The notes under the pieces are model-generated. The model was not told the origin of the DNA, did not search any database, and saw only the letters and a list, made by a program, of their open reading frames with translations. From Mesodorylaimus sp. YZB2_4 (lineage: Eukaryota; Nematoda; Enoplea; Dorylaimida; Dorylaimidae): a stretch of DNA of 64,000 nucleotides. Positions 35,345 to 44,883 of the stretch are shown here, piece by piece. Position numbers and translations under genes: made by a program. Location of the stretch: the NCBI GenBank assembly GCA_030248295.1, contig JASANH010000833.1, positions 98,201 through 162,200 of the forward strand. Reading direction: 5' to 3'. The number at the start of each line of letters is the position of its first letter. The first letter of the stretch is position 1.

Positions 35345-36169
35345 TCATGGCTGATTTAAAAACGACATACTAAAACCGGAACTGATAAACAAATTAAAAA
35401 ATGTACACTCACCGCATACATCAAAAATATGCTTGGTAAGATACGTATTTTTTCTTTCACAACTTGGACAATCATACGGAAACTTAAGTGACAAAAAGAT
35501 TGATGGTGAAAGAGTGTCAATTATCCGATTACAGTAGTAGCACATACGTAAAGACCTACATAAACATTCTTCAGATGGGAAACAATCGTCAAATACAAAA
35601 TTAAAATGTCTAAGACTGTTACAAATGTATCTGTCGTAAAATCTGTCTGTAAGCTTAGTTGGATCTGTAAGTTTGATAACTAAATTTTTGTGTTCTTGTC
35701 GTTCGATAAACCAATCGCGATTTCTTGTATCGAGAGTGTACATATTGTTTTCAATACCGTAACACGTAAAACATTTAAAATAAATAATGTAGTTTTTAGA
35801 ATCTACAAAAAAGCGCCTAAAACACCCGATACACTGTTCTGGTAGGAGCTCGTATTTATCTTTAGTTGGCAAAACCTGTGACTGTACACCACATTTTCTA
35901 CAAATAAACAAAGAATAACAAATACAAATATTATGTTTTTTATAGTATTTTACTGATGTATGGTTTTCATAAGAATTCTTTTTTTTATTGGCAACATCTG
36001 AATTGGCATCTGTCGGTAACTGGTGAACTTCTCTGGTAGCTTTTTCAAATTTCCTGGTGGTTTCTTCAAAATTGGTTGATCTGTCTTTTTCTTGAAAGTT
36101 AAAAGGTTTGTTTTCTTCAGTTCGGAAATTGAAAAATTTGACATCTTCATTAAAACTAGTTGTATACAT
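35345..36169 (-). CDS. Family C-like Cys-rich protein
   Basis: 274 residues. Charged, Glu/Lys/Asn-rich first 70 residues, then CxxC pairs spread through the rest: CICYSLFICRKC, CIGCFRRFF, CFTC, CYYC, CPSC and CGEC. Ends in a hydrophobic SGFSMSFLNQP. The finger spacing is looser than in the genes at 29488 and 31465. Zinc binding likely, function unknown. Confidence 0.78.
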   Translation of the reverse strand: MYTTSFNEDVKFFNFRTEENKPFNFQEKDRSTNFEETTRKFEKATREVHQLPTDANSDVANKKKNSYENHTSVKYYKKHNICICYSLFICRKCGVQSQVLPTKDKYELLPEQCIGCFRRFFVDSKNYIIYFKCFTCYGIENNMYTLDTRNRDWFIERQEHKNLVIKLTDPTKLTDRFYDRYICNSLRHFNFVFDDCFPSEECLCRSLRMCYYCNRIIDTLSPSIFLSLKFPYDCPSCERKNTYLTKHIFDVCGECTFFNLFISSGFSMSFLNQP

Positions 36170-36296
36170 ACTCGATAGTATTGATCAAGTGTAGTATTTA
36201 CCACACAGTTGGCATTAGTAATTAAAAAGTTTTTTTTCAAAAAATGTTGAAAATTTGTATTTAAAACGTATACCAAAGATCTACGCTTACTACAAA

Positions 36297-36611
36297 ATGT
36301 CTTTACTTGTTGACGAACAATTTTATATAAATTTCGTTAAAAATTTTGTCAAAAAAAATTTTATAAAGTTTTTAAAAACTTTTTATGAACCAACAAATCA
36401 AACACAAATAATCGAAATCTGCCAAGAAAGATGTTTACTGCACAATATATGCTTTACGTGCAACAAAAAAATTGATAACGAAGATACGTTTGTAAATTGT
36501 AGCTGGTGTATGACCGATAAATCGATTTTGTTTACCAACTATTTCTGTCCAGACTGCTACAAAAAGAAAAACAACACTTGTTTGCTTTGTAAATCTTTTT
36601 TATTTTATTAA
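36297..36611 (+). CDS. Short family C zinc protein
   Basis: 104 residues from ATG at 36297 (the frame opens at a TTG upstream). Helical N-terminus (FYINFVKNFVKKNF), then CLLHNICFTCNKK, CSWC, FCPDCYKKKNNTCLLC: one complete multi-zinc unit. It looks like a minimal form of the family C proteins, with a helical head plus one zinc module. TTGAAAA-type sequence lies ~40 bases upstream. Confidence 0.75.
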   Translation: MSLLVDEQFYINFVKNFVKKNFIKFLKTFYEPTNQTQIIEICQERCLLHNICFTCNKKIDNEDTFVNCSWCMTDKSILFTNYFCPDCYKKKNNTCLLCKSFLFY

Positions 36612-36701
36612 CTAATTACTAAATTTAAAAACTTGTTTGTTTTGTAAATATTTTTTTGAATACTTATTTATCAACTTAATGACTTTTCGTAACTCTTTTA
36701 A

Positions 36702-37559
36702 ATGATGGAGGAGTTACTAACTAAATTGATAGCTAGCTACCAGAAACTAGAATTTAAATTGACGATTAACAGTAAAAAAATTCAACAAATTGTCCTCCCA
36801 TTAGATTTGAAAAAAAACGGAACTAGTATTATCAAATGTAACGACGTCCTTTATCAATTAACTTTTGGAATTTTACATGAATGTATACAAAAAGTTTACG
36901 AGATCGGATCTAAACTATTCATGTACTATTTGGGAAAGATTTCAACAAAAAATGAAACTGATCTTACCACATTTATTAAAACACAAAAGTTAGACGCAAA
37001 ACAAACTTACATTTTAGATTTTGCTTACAATTCATTGATGAAATACGTTGAAAAACAACAAAAAAGTGGTTACGATATTGAAAATGTTTTTAATATTTTT
37101 AACACAAATAATTTAAAATTTAAATTAGTAAAATTAGACGGTTTCAATCCAAATATACACAAAAATTTATTAGTAAAGTTTCCCACTTGTACTTCAAAAG
37201 CTGTAATCGACGTGTTATTTATTTATGCATTTGTGTTCAAATCTTGTACGATTTTTAAACATCCAGAAGACAACCCACTTAAAGATTCATTTATTTTCTT
37301 TGGTACTAATTGTAATTTAGAAAATTTAACAAAAATTAAATCGATTTTCAAATCTTTTTCAGACGAAGATACAATAGTTAATATATTTAATGAAACATCA
37401 AGTCTTTTAGATTTAGAATATTTAGAATTTGAAAAAGAGATTAACAAATTCAGACACAACATTTACAGCTTTATTCATATTTTAATTTGTAAAATAGTAA
37501 ACAGTCTCTCTTTTAAAATTCCAACTAGGCAAAATTTTACTTGGCTTGACAAAATTTAA
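36702..37559 (+). CDS. Unknown 285-residue helical protein
   Basis: Starts at TAAATG (second ATG three bases on). Leu/Lys/Asn-rich, all-helical pattern, no membrane segment. Followed 30 bases later by another TAAATG gene on the same strand with a similar helical character. No family recognised. Confidence 0.8.
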   Translation: MMEELLTKLIASYQKLEFKLTINSKKIQQIVLPLDLKKNGTSIIKCNDVLYQLTFGILHECIQKVYEIGSKLFMYYLGKISTKNETDLTTFIKTQKLDAKQTYILDFAYNSLMKYVEKQQKSGYDIENVFNIFNTNNLKFKLVKLDGFNPNIHKNLLVKFPTCTSKAVIDVLFIYAFVFKSCTIFKHPEDNPLKDSFIFFGTNCNLENLTKIKSIFKSFSDEDTIVNIFNETSSLLDLEYLEFEKEINKFRHNIYSFIHILICKIVNSLSFKIPTRQNFTWLDKI

Positions 37560-37589
37560 ATCTTCTGATCATATTTCATGGTGTAATAA

Positions 37590-38585
37590 ATGTCTCAAGT
37601 GACAATTTGCTCAATTTTGGACAAATACTACCAAAAATTCTTTGTAAAAGACCTTAAAAAAATAATTTCGTACCTATATGAGCTGCCATCGACTTTACCA
37701 ATTTTTAAAAACATACTTTCCAACATTAATGATTTAAGATTTTCTTATTTTTATATGAATATTTATAAAAAAGACAGAGATAAAATGTTTCAGATTTTAT
37801 CAAATTTAAAAAATAGTATTTACGAATTAACCTCAGCAGTAATTCACAACATACCACACAACCCCAGAGAGTTCTGTTTAAATTTTATTTCAAAATTGGC
37901 TAATTTGCAAAACGTAATTGTTCCTTTTTCACAAAAAATTAAAGAAGATATTTTTTTAATTTATGGTATTAATTTTAAAAACACAAGTATGTTAAAAACA
38001 CAGTATATTTCATTGATTACATCTGTTGTCTTTTACACATTAGCAAATTTAATTTTAAAATATCTTCAAAAACTTGTAAAAATTTACGATTTTTTGTATT
38101 TTATTTTTATAAAAAATACTCTCAGTAAAAAGCAACAAATATTTAATCTGTTGTTACTAAGAAAGTATATTTTAAAAATACTTGAGACAAACTCCACCAA
38201 CATTAACTACCAGATTGAATACATTAAAGGTGGCGCCAATGAATTAGCAGAAAAAAATCTTAAAATTGAAGATTTAGAAGACGACTTGGTGTTTACTTCT
38301 CCACCAAAAGAAGTGCCACAACAAGTGCCACAACAAGTGCCACCACAAGTGCCACAACAAGTGCCACCACAAAGCAATATAAAAAATATTAAATTTAATG
38401 ATAACATGAACGAATTGATAAACACAGTCGTAAAAAAAATTGATAAAATTAAAGAGTTACCAAATTTAAATTTAGAAACTGGTGAAATTCAATTTTTTTG
38501 TTTTATGGAATTAGTAAATAATCTTAATCAATTAATAGAAAAAAAAATTATAGCACCATGTGAACTTGGAGAATTTAATACGTAA
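37590..38585 (+). CDS. Unknown protein with VPQQ repeat near the C-terminus
   Basis: 331 residues, TAAATG start. Helical first ~220 residues, then a Pro/Gln tract of five VPQQ or VPPQ units (about 241-260), followed by a short helical end. The repeat separates two helical parts like a flexible spacer. Function unknown. Confidence 0.8.
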   Translation: MSQVTICSILDKYYQKFFVKDLKKIISYLYELPSTLPIFKNILSNINDLRFSYFYMNIYKKDRDKMFQILSNLKNSIYELTSAVIHNIPHNPREFCLNFISKLANLQNVIVPFSQKIKEDIFLIYGINFKNTSMLKTQYISLITSVVFYTLANLILKYLQKLVKIYDFLYFIFIKNTLSKKQQIFNLLLLRKYILKILETNSTNINYQIEYIKGGANELAEKNLKIEDLEDDLVFTSPPKEVPQQVPQQVPPQVPQQVPPQSNIKNIKFNDNMNELINTVVKKIDKIKELPNLNLETGEIQFFCFMELVNNLNQLIEKKIIAPCELGEFNT

Positions 38586-38604
38586 AATTTATTAAAAACT
38601 ATTA

Positions 38605-39972
38605 TTATTTTATGATAATATTTACAATTTTAGAGTCGTCATTTTTGTTTTCGTACAATCGTTTAAGGTAAAGTTGTATAAAATGTTCACCATCTTCTGG
38701 GTCGTAAAAATAAACTAATGTGTTAAGAGTTGTTGTCGCCAACATCAGCAACAAACATTTGTATTTTTTTTCTTTACAAATACCACTCAAAATCAGTAAT
38801 GAATTTATTTGTCTACTTTTGTAATTAATAAGCGGATTATCATCAAAATCACCAACTTGTAGTCCTAACAGTAAAACTAAATAATCATAGTAGACGCCTC
38901 TTATATCAAATAAATCTGGAAAATTGACAATCGTTTCTGGATTTATTATAATTGATCGAATTCTGTTCAAAACTTCTTCTCTTTGATTTTCTTGAACTAA
39001 ATACTCCGCAAAAAAGTTATTCCGTATAGGTTCACTACTAACAAGATTTGCTATGGTAACCATTTCGTACATGTGTGGAATTTTTCTTTTTGTAACTAAC
39101 AGATATAGAAAGATAAGAAACCAATCAACTTCACCTGGTCTAAACATGTAGTTAGCATTTAACCTGGTTTTAAAATTTTGATCTCGAGTAAAATATACAA
39201 ATGGACCAAAACGATTAAATTCAAACTCAGTTTCAGGAGGCAGTGCAGTTAAAATCGTGACAAAGTCCTGAATAAATATCTGAATATCTGGATAATACGT
39301 TACGTACTCACCTGTAAAGGTGAGTCCACGTAAAATATTAAAATAATTTCTTGCGATCATAAAGCTCAAATATTGATCATTTGGCTCTATGTAAAGATAG
39401 TCAGTCGAATGGATTGTAAACAAGTTACGACTGGGATTGTTGCGATCATTATTAATTCTCACTGCGTAGTATTCTTTATTAAATGGTAAAGTACAAGGAG
39501 CCAACTTATTAAAATAGTTTTCGTTAATTATTTCTAAATCTCTTCCTTGTAACTCAATATCGTTAAGTTTTAAAATATACAAAAAATAAGGAAACGTAAA
39601 CATTAAATAAATACTTTTGTAAATTCGTGCTAATGGTGTAGTTTTGTCTACGGGTAAATATTTAGAAACATGCGACAACACTACACCTAAATTAAGATTA
39701 TACTCAATTGTATTAATTAATTTTTTAATATGATCAATATAGTAATTAATATTTATATTAATAGGTAAATCGATTAGCTCTGCTAAATCCAGTATTGAGG
39801 AGTAACCATAGTCGTAATCATACTCGTTACCAGTATTTCGATGGTAAAAATTTGTCGAAATGTTTCTATTGGGAGGAGGTGCCCATGCTCTGAGATATAT
39901 TTTATTGAAATAAAAGTATACATTTTTGTTGTTGGCATTGATACGATTCATCTCAACTAATGAAATATCCAT
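38605..39972 (-). CDS. Unknown 455-residue protein, core block
   Basis: TAAATG start that nearly abuts the divergent FEN1-like gene (7 bases between start codons). Tyr/Asn/Ile-rich with several aromatic-rich stretches, no membrane segment, no Cys clusters. Placement among replication and maturation genes suggests a conserved core function, but no family is recognised. Confidence 0.82.
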   Translation of the reverse strand: MDISLVEMNRINANNKNVYFYFNKIYLRAWAPPPNRNISTNFYHRNTGNEYDYDYGYSSILDLAELIDLPINININYYIDHIKKLINTIEYNLNLGVVLSHVSKYLPVDKTTPLARIYKSIYLMFTFPYFLYILKLNDIELQGRDLEIINENYFNKLAPCTLPFNKEYYAVRINNDRNNPSRNLFTIHSTDYLYIEPNDQYLSFMIARNYFNILRGLTFTGEYVTYYPDIQIFIQDFVTILTALPPETEFEFNRFGPFVYFTRDQNFKTRLNANYMFRPGEVDWFLIFLYLLVTKRKIPHMYEMVTIANLVSSEPIRNNFFAEYLVQENQREEVLNRIRSIIINPETIVNFPDLFDIRGVYYDYLVLLLGLQVGDFDDNPLINYKSRQINSLLILSGICKEKKYKCLLLMLATTTLNTLVYFYDPEDGEHFIQLYLKRLYENKNDDSKIVNIIIK

Positions 39973-39982
39973 TTATTAAATG
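39970..39982. promoter_or_regulatory. Divergent late-type initiators CATTTATTAAATG
   Basis: A 13-base near-palindrome in which each strand reads TAAATG, the last three bases being the start codon of the 455-residue gene (minus) or the FEN1-like gene (plus). Matches the poxvirus late initiator TAAAT(G). Confidence 0.6.
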
Positions 39983-41266
39983 GGAATAAACAAACTGAAA
40001 TATAATCTTTTGTATTTAGAGTTGGCAAAAACAATTAACACTTATAGTTTTTCAGATTTTAAACAAAGCACAGTCGCGTTTATTGACGGGAATTTCTTTC
40101 TTTATATTTTATCAAATAGTTGTATTTCACAAACAGAATTTATCAACAAATATTTAGAATTCATAAAACAATTAGTAAACAACCATTTGTATTGTTTACT
40201 ATTTTTTGATAGTAAACACGTAATCAAAAAGAAAATTGCAGAAAGAATTAATCGTGAAAAAAATTTAAAACAATACACAGAAAATGTCGTAACAGTTTTA
40301 AAAAAAATTGTTTCTGATGATTTAAATACTACAAAAATTTTAACAAGCAAAGACACTGAATCAGTTGTAAAGCCAGACCAAGAATATTTAACAAATGTAT
40401 TTGAATCAATAAAAGAAAATTTACAAACAATTAAAAATCTGTCGGTAAAAAAATACGACCAGTTACTTACTTTGATTCCTGAACAGTTTTTAGAAGAAAT
40501 CATTGGTACAGATGAAGTTATCCGAATAAAAGAAAAAGAAAAAGAAAAATGTATTCAAACAATTACAATTTCTGTTACTAGGGAAACATTCGAAACCACT
40601 GATACTTTTAAAATTTTGTCTGAAAAAGTTAACGAGTTTAAAAAACTAGTTAGGTATCTAAAAGAAACCAACTCTGATCTTTGTTTAATGATCAAAAAAA
40701 AAGAATTTATAATCAAATTTCAAAATTCAAACAAACACAAAATAATTTCAGATATTAAAAAACAATTAATAGAAAATAAAATATTACCAAAAGAACAAAT
40801 TTTTAAAATTAAAAATATAGACGCAGAGTTTGCAATTTCAAAACTTGCCATCCTCAACAAAAGACAACCATTTGTTTACTCTGGAGATCAAGACGTTATC
40901 CTATTTTTATTAAATAATTACCCATGGGATACACAAGAAATTTTTATTCAAATTAATTTCTTGGATGTACTTTGTATTAAAAACGAAAATATTAGTAAAA
41001 ATATTTGTAACTTAACATTACTCTGTAACAAAAGCGACTACTTTGATGGAATCAAACACTTTTGCTTTACATCTGACAAACTAACAGAAGCTGGTCTGTT
41101 AAAATTGGAACAAAAAAAATACACATTTGATCAACTGTTAAAAATTTTAAATAACAGTCAATACCTCAAAAAACCAAACAAACATTTAACAGATTACCAG
41201 TTATCTACACAACTTGTTAATTTACTAAACAAATACTCCTCTTTGGATGAATCCTTTTACGATTGA
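39980..41266 (+). CDS. FEN1/XPG-family nuclease (G5-like)
   Basis: 428 residues, nearly the length of poxvirus G5 (434). MGI at the N-terminus, Asp36 (FIDGNFF), Asp77 (FFDSKH) followed by a Lys/Arg helix (KKKIAERINREK), Glu283 (DAEFAI), Asp303/Asp305 (YSGDQDVI) and Asp353 (KSDYFDGI) reproduce the metal-binding acidic set of the family. These enzymes cut 5' flaps; poxvirus G5 is needed for full-length genome formation and repair. A Lys/Glu-rich insert of ~170 residues separates the N and I regions. TAAATG start. Confidence 0.88.
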   Translation: MGINKLKYNLLYLELAKTINTYSFSDFKQSTVAFIDGNFFLYILSNSCISQTEFINKYLEFIKQLVNNHLYCLLFFDSKHVIKKKIAERINREKNLKQYTENVVTVLKKIVSDDLNTTKILTSKDTESVVKPDQEYLTNVFESIKENLQTIKNLSVKKYDQLLTLIPEQFLEEIIGTDEVIRIKEKEKEKCIQTITISVTRETFETTDTFKILSEKVNEFKKLVRYLKETNSDLCLMIKKKEFIIKFQNSNKHKIISDIKKQLIENKILPKEQIFKIKNIDAEFAISKLAILNKRQPFVYSGDQDVILFLLNNYPWDTQEIFIQINFLDVLCIKNENISKNICNLTLLCNKSDYFDGIKHFCFTSDKLTEAGLLKLEQKKYTFDQLLKILNNSQYLKKPNKHLTDYQLSTQLVNLLNKYSSLDESFYD

Positions 41267-41270
41267 AAGT

Positions 41271-42956
41271 TTAAATTTGTTGGTAGTAGTCGAAAATACG
41301 TTTCTGTCTGGCTAAATAAGAAATAATCAAAGTAGTTAAATTTTTTTTTTCTAAAAAATCAGGAACAATATCGTATAAAATTCTTTTGATAAAAATTCTT
41401 TTGATCACCATTAGCAACATTGGGTAACTAAAATGTTCCAAGTTGTCAATCAGCTCTGGTAAAGTAAATTTTTTTAAAATTTGAAATACTGGATTGTAAA
41501 ATACGTAGCCACTGTGTTCTGCGTATTGGTGTTCGTTTAAATCGTCGACAGTGTTACTGTATACGTAGTAAACATTTAAAGAATTAATAATTTTAATTAA
41601 TTCTGATATTGGTTCATCCTCAATTGTTGGTCCCCACATATGAAACAGTGAACGAATATAAGCAGCTTCAGAACCACCGTCACACAATCGTTCGTTAATA
41701 AAAAGTTCTAGTTCTGATTTAATCTGTAGTAAACTGTCAATTGGATCATACTTGATTACAATATTATAAATATTGTAATTAAAAAATGGAGCTTCATCCA
41801 AATTGTATCCAGATAGTTTGTAAATTGGATTAGATCTTGAGATTGATTCCATATCAAAATCGTATCCTGAATTAATTATTAAACTTTTTAAACTAACCAA
41901 GTTTTCATAAATTGTTAAATCAAGATTATGAGTTTTAGATACATTACCTGAGTTTGCTTCTCTATCAATATTTGAGTAAATGCTGGCTTTTTCATTGTAT
42001 AACAAAGTAATTAAATTTTTATAATTTATAATATCATTCTTTAGTAAAAGATCAGAAATAAAACCATCAATTCCATCGTGGTAGTAAATATTAAACATTT
42101 CACAAAAAAGGTAAGTTTTAGCTTCGATATCTAAATAATCAAAAAATAAAAAATACAACCACTTTAAAATATTTTCATCCATGTAGCCATTTAAAATATT
42201 AACACCCGTATAGTACAAAAACAAATATTTTTTTTCAGAGACACCTTCGATTGCATCGTTGCTAGTTTGAAAATTAAAAATTTTACCAGATTTCCAAAGA
42301 TCTCCAAAATAGTCAGTAACGTTTTGTGCTTCTTCAGTCAGAAAATTTCTACAATATTCGTAGTAAACACCGAGCATCAGCATTTTCTTTTTTCTGTCGG
42401 TGTCTTCAGTTTCTGACTCGAAATAGGTAAATATTTTACCAATTAAGTGTTTGTCATCAGTAAATTCGTATTGGCCAATGTTACTTTTTAAAAACACTTG
42501 TCGATATTTGAAGACAAATAAAGCCGAGTAAATTACTTGATTAATCGATAAAATTGAAAAATCTGTGCCATAACTAACTAGGTATTGAAAAATTGATCCA
42601 AAATTTTTATTAGTAACAAACTCGAGTGCTTTTTCTTCAATTTGCTTTGGAAGTACCCACTCATTGGTTGGAATTTCGACTGTTTGTAAATAATTTAAAA
42701 TATCCAACACTGGAAAATCGTACCTATGAAAAGTCAAAACAAGCATAATGTTTTCTGTATACATTTTTTTTTGTACGTATTCTTTGTAAAGTGGACTTAT
42801 TCGTTCTACGACTTTAACAAAATCATCGTGACCATACAACAAAATATAGTACTTGTAAAAAAGTGGAATGCTCTTAAAAAGATTGATTTTACGTCTAGTG
42901 GAAACACTATTGTTGACAAATAATGAGTAGACCTTGAAAATATTTTCATAATCCAT
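41271..42956 (-). CDS. Unknown 561-residue protein, core block
   Basis: Intact frame between the FEN1-like nuclease and the protease, convergent with the first and divergent from the second (two bases between start codons). Tyr/Phe/Asn-rich, mixed alpha/beta, no membrane segment. Neighbours are conserved core genes, so this is probably a virion core or assembly protein; no motif allows a name. Confidence 0.82.
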   Translation of the reverse strand: MDYENIFKVYSLFVNNSVSTRRKINLFKSIPLFYKYYILLYGHDDFVKVVERISPLYKEYVQKKMYTENIMLVLTFHRYDFPVLDILNYLQTVEIPTNEWVLPKQIEEKALEFVTNKNFGSIFQYLVSYGTDFSILSINQVIYSALFVFKYRQVFLKSNIGQYEFTDDKHLIGKIFTYFESETEDTDRKKKMLMLGVYYEYCRNFLTEEAQNVTDYFGDLWKSGKIFNFQTSNDAIEGVSEKKYLFLYYTGVNILNGYMDENILKWLYFLFFDYLDIEAKTYLFCEMFNIYYHDGIDGFISDLLLKNDIINYKNLITLLYNEKASIYSNIDREANSGNVSKTHNLDLTIYENLVSLKSLIINSGYDFDMESISRSNPIYKLSGYNLDEAPFFNYNIYNIVIKYDPIDSLLQIKSELELFINERLCDGGSEAAYIRSLFHMWGPTIEDEPISELIKIINSLNVYYVYSNTVDDLNEHQYAEHSGYVFYNPVFQILKKFTLPELIDNLEHFSYPMLLMVIKRIFIKRILYDIVPDFLEKKNLTTLIISYLARQKRIFDYYQQI

Positions 42957-42958
42957 AA

Positions 42959-44173
42959 ATGGTTAAAAATGATTATTTTTTCTTAAACAATTTAAAACTT
43001 CCAGAAACAGGCGGAAACTTTGTACTCGCTTATTTGTTTTCAATATTTAATATTACAATCAACAACTCTAAAATCTTCAATCCTTTGATAAATGATACCA
43101 GCAGAAATTACCTACTTGCTTATTTCAAAAATAATTACACCACATATTTCAAGAAACCAATTTTTGAAAACAATCTCTCTAAGGAAATCGATTCGTCGAG
43201 ATTACCATTATTTAATATCGAAGAAAAGTCTTCACGACTTTTTGAATTTGATACTAAACTAGGATTTAACAACTTGTACCAACTGGAACTAGTAGATTAC
43301 CTACTTAAAAATCGAGATCCAGATAGTGTAAAAAATTGGATGTCAGTAACTGATATCACAAACTTAATTTATCCAGTGGTACAAACTTTTCCAGAAAATA
43401 TTGTAGACTACCATTTTTGTTTAGCGTTAGATTTTTTATCAAAATACAAATACCTAGATCAAATGGATTCAATGTTTAGAATTAATAGTCTTTGTAAAAT
43501 ATTGACACTAACACCTGCCAACTACCTACTCTGTACAATCAATTACAAAAAACATTTTACTGCCTGTATACTTGATAAAAAAAAGCGACTCGCCTATTTT
43601 TTTAATAGCGGTGGGTACTCGTCAAAAAATTTAATAGAGGACAGTGACTACTGGTTTATTTCTTCCTCGATGAATATCAGAAAAGAAAAAATGCCAAACA
43701 AATACGATTCTTTGACTTATTCACAATTTAAAAAATCAGATTTTTACATAAAAGTTTTAACAAATTATTTGAAAGATTCACTCAATATTAAAAATTTTAT
43801 TTTTAACAAATTTTCAATACAATACGGTAACTCAGAATGTGGAATGTTTATCTCATTTTTTTTTATAAATTTTCTACTTTTGCTAAAAGAGAAACTAGAA
43901 GACGACTCACCAGATAAAGAAATCCACTCGATTGATATCAAAAAATTGTATTTGTCATTTTTGGGTAAAAACGACCTCTCGATGGTATATATGAAAAGTC
44001 TTTTGTACGTCACAAATGAAGATTTAAAAATGAATAATTTAACCAGAGACGACTACATCCAATCCTCAGAAGAATTCAAAATTACAAACACAAAATTTAA
44101 AGAATACACTAAATTGTGGCAAAGAAATATATCAAAAATTAAGTCAGTTGTTTGTAACCAAATCAAAATTTAA
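42959..44173 (+). CDS. Ulp1-fold virion maturation protease (I7/S273R-like)
   Basis: 404 residues, close to poxvirus I7 (423). Catalytic set: His199 (KKHFTACILD), Asn216 (YFFNSGG) in the acid position, Gln288 (SIQYGNSECGMF) and Cys294. Asn in the third position is as reported for the African swine fever virus protease S273R. Such proteases cleave core protein precursors during virion maturation. TAAATG start fits late expression. Cleavage sites of the AGx type were not located in neighbours. Confidence 0.85.
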   Translation: MVKNDYFFLNNLKLPETGGNFVLAYLFSIFNITINNSKIFNPLINDTSRNYLLAYFKNNYTTYFKKPIFENNLSKEIDSSRLPLFNIEEKSSRLFEFDTKLGFNNLYQLELVDYLLKNRDPDSVKNWMSVTDITNLIYPVVQTFPENIVDYHFCLALDFLSKYKYLDQMDSMFRINSLCKILTLTPANYLLCTINYKKHFTACILDKKKRLAYFFNSGGYSSKNLIEDSDYWFISSSMNIRKEKMPNKYDSLTYSQFKKSDFYIKVLTNYLKDSLNIKNFIFNKFSIQYGNSECGMFISFFFINFLLLLKEKLEDDSPDKEIHSIDIKKLYLSFLGKNDLSMVYMKSLLYVTNEDLKMNNLTRDDYIQSSEEFKITNTKFKEYTKLWQRNISKIKSVVCNQIKI

Positions 44174-44874
44174 AAAACTCCCAACTCCTTCAAAACTTGT
44201 GGTGAGTAATTAGTTGGGTCCTGTAGTATCTTTTTTCTTTTATTAATGTAATATTTTAAAACGATTACTAAAGAAAAAATTATTGTACAAACTAAAATTA
44301 CCCCCAACAAAAACAATAGATCAAAATTACTCATTTCAATTTTTGTAATTTTGTCAACGAGATTGTTGGCAACTTGCTCAGGGTCAATTTCTGTTTGTGT
44401 ACTGGTACTTGAAATTATCGCTTTCATAAATTGATCAATTAAACAAAAACTTCTGGCTGATCCTAAATTTAAAAAAATAACACCTTCATTGTTTCCACAG
44501 TTACCAACAATTGAGTCAGTAAATATTTGATTACCTGTACTACTGAATGAGTCACAGTAATTACTAATTGACAATCCGCCCAAATTGTCTGTAAATTTTT
44601 TTATATTATTTCTCGTCAATTCAGAAATGTCTGTATCTTGTATTAGCTCACCAATTGCTGAAATAATATTTTCCTTTGCTAAATCTTGATCTATATAACA
44701 GTAATTTTCAAAAAGCACTGTACAGCCTTTTTCCAAAATTAAATCAATATTTACGATATCGACAACACAATCGATATTAGCTTCAATATTTGAAAATTGC
44801 TTAGATTTAATTTTGTCTTTAAATTTGTTCCAAAGTGCTTGCTGTTCTTGAGTTTTTAAAGAATTCAAGTACAT
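44170..44874 (-). CDS. L1/F9-like entry-fusion membrane protein
   Basis: 234 residues from ATG at 44874 (the frame reaches a TTG at 44901 inside the D5 gene). Six Cys at 36, 51, 59, 107, 126 and 144; the first three have exactly the spacing of poxvirus L1 (34, 49, 57). A membrane segment at 184-207 with a short basic C-terminal tail completes the L1/F9 plan. No Gly2, so N-myristoylation, typical of L1, is absent. With the G9/A16-like protein and the small N-anchored proteins it suggests a pox-type fusion complex. Confidence 0.82.
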   Translation of the reverse strand: MYLNSLKTQEQQALWNKFKDKIKSKQFSNIEANIDCVVDIVNIDLILEKGCTVLFENYCYIDQDLAKENIISAIGELIQDTDISELTRNNIKKFTDNLGGLSISNYCDSFSSTGNQIFTDSIVGNCGNNEGVIFLNLGSARSFCLIDQFMKAIISSTSTQTEIDPEQVANNLVDKITKIEMSNFDLLFLLGVILVCTIIFSLVIVLKYYINKRKKILQDPTNYSPQVLKELGVF

Positions 44875-44883
44875 GCCGGGTAA

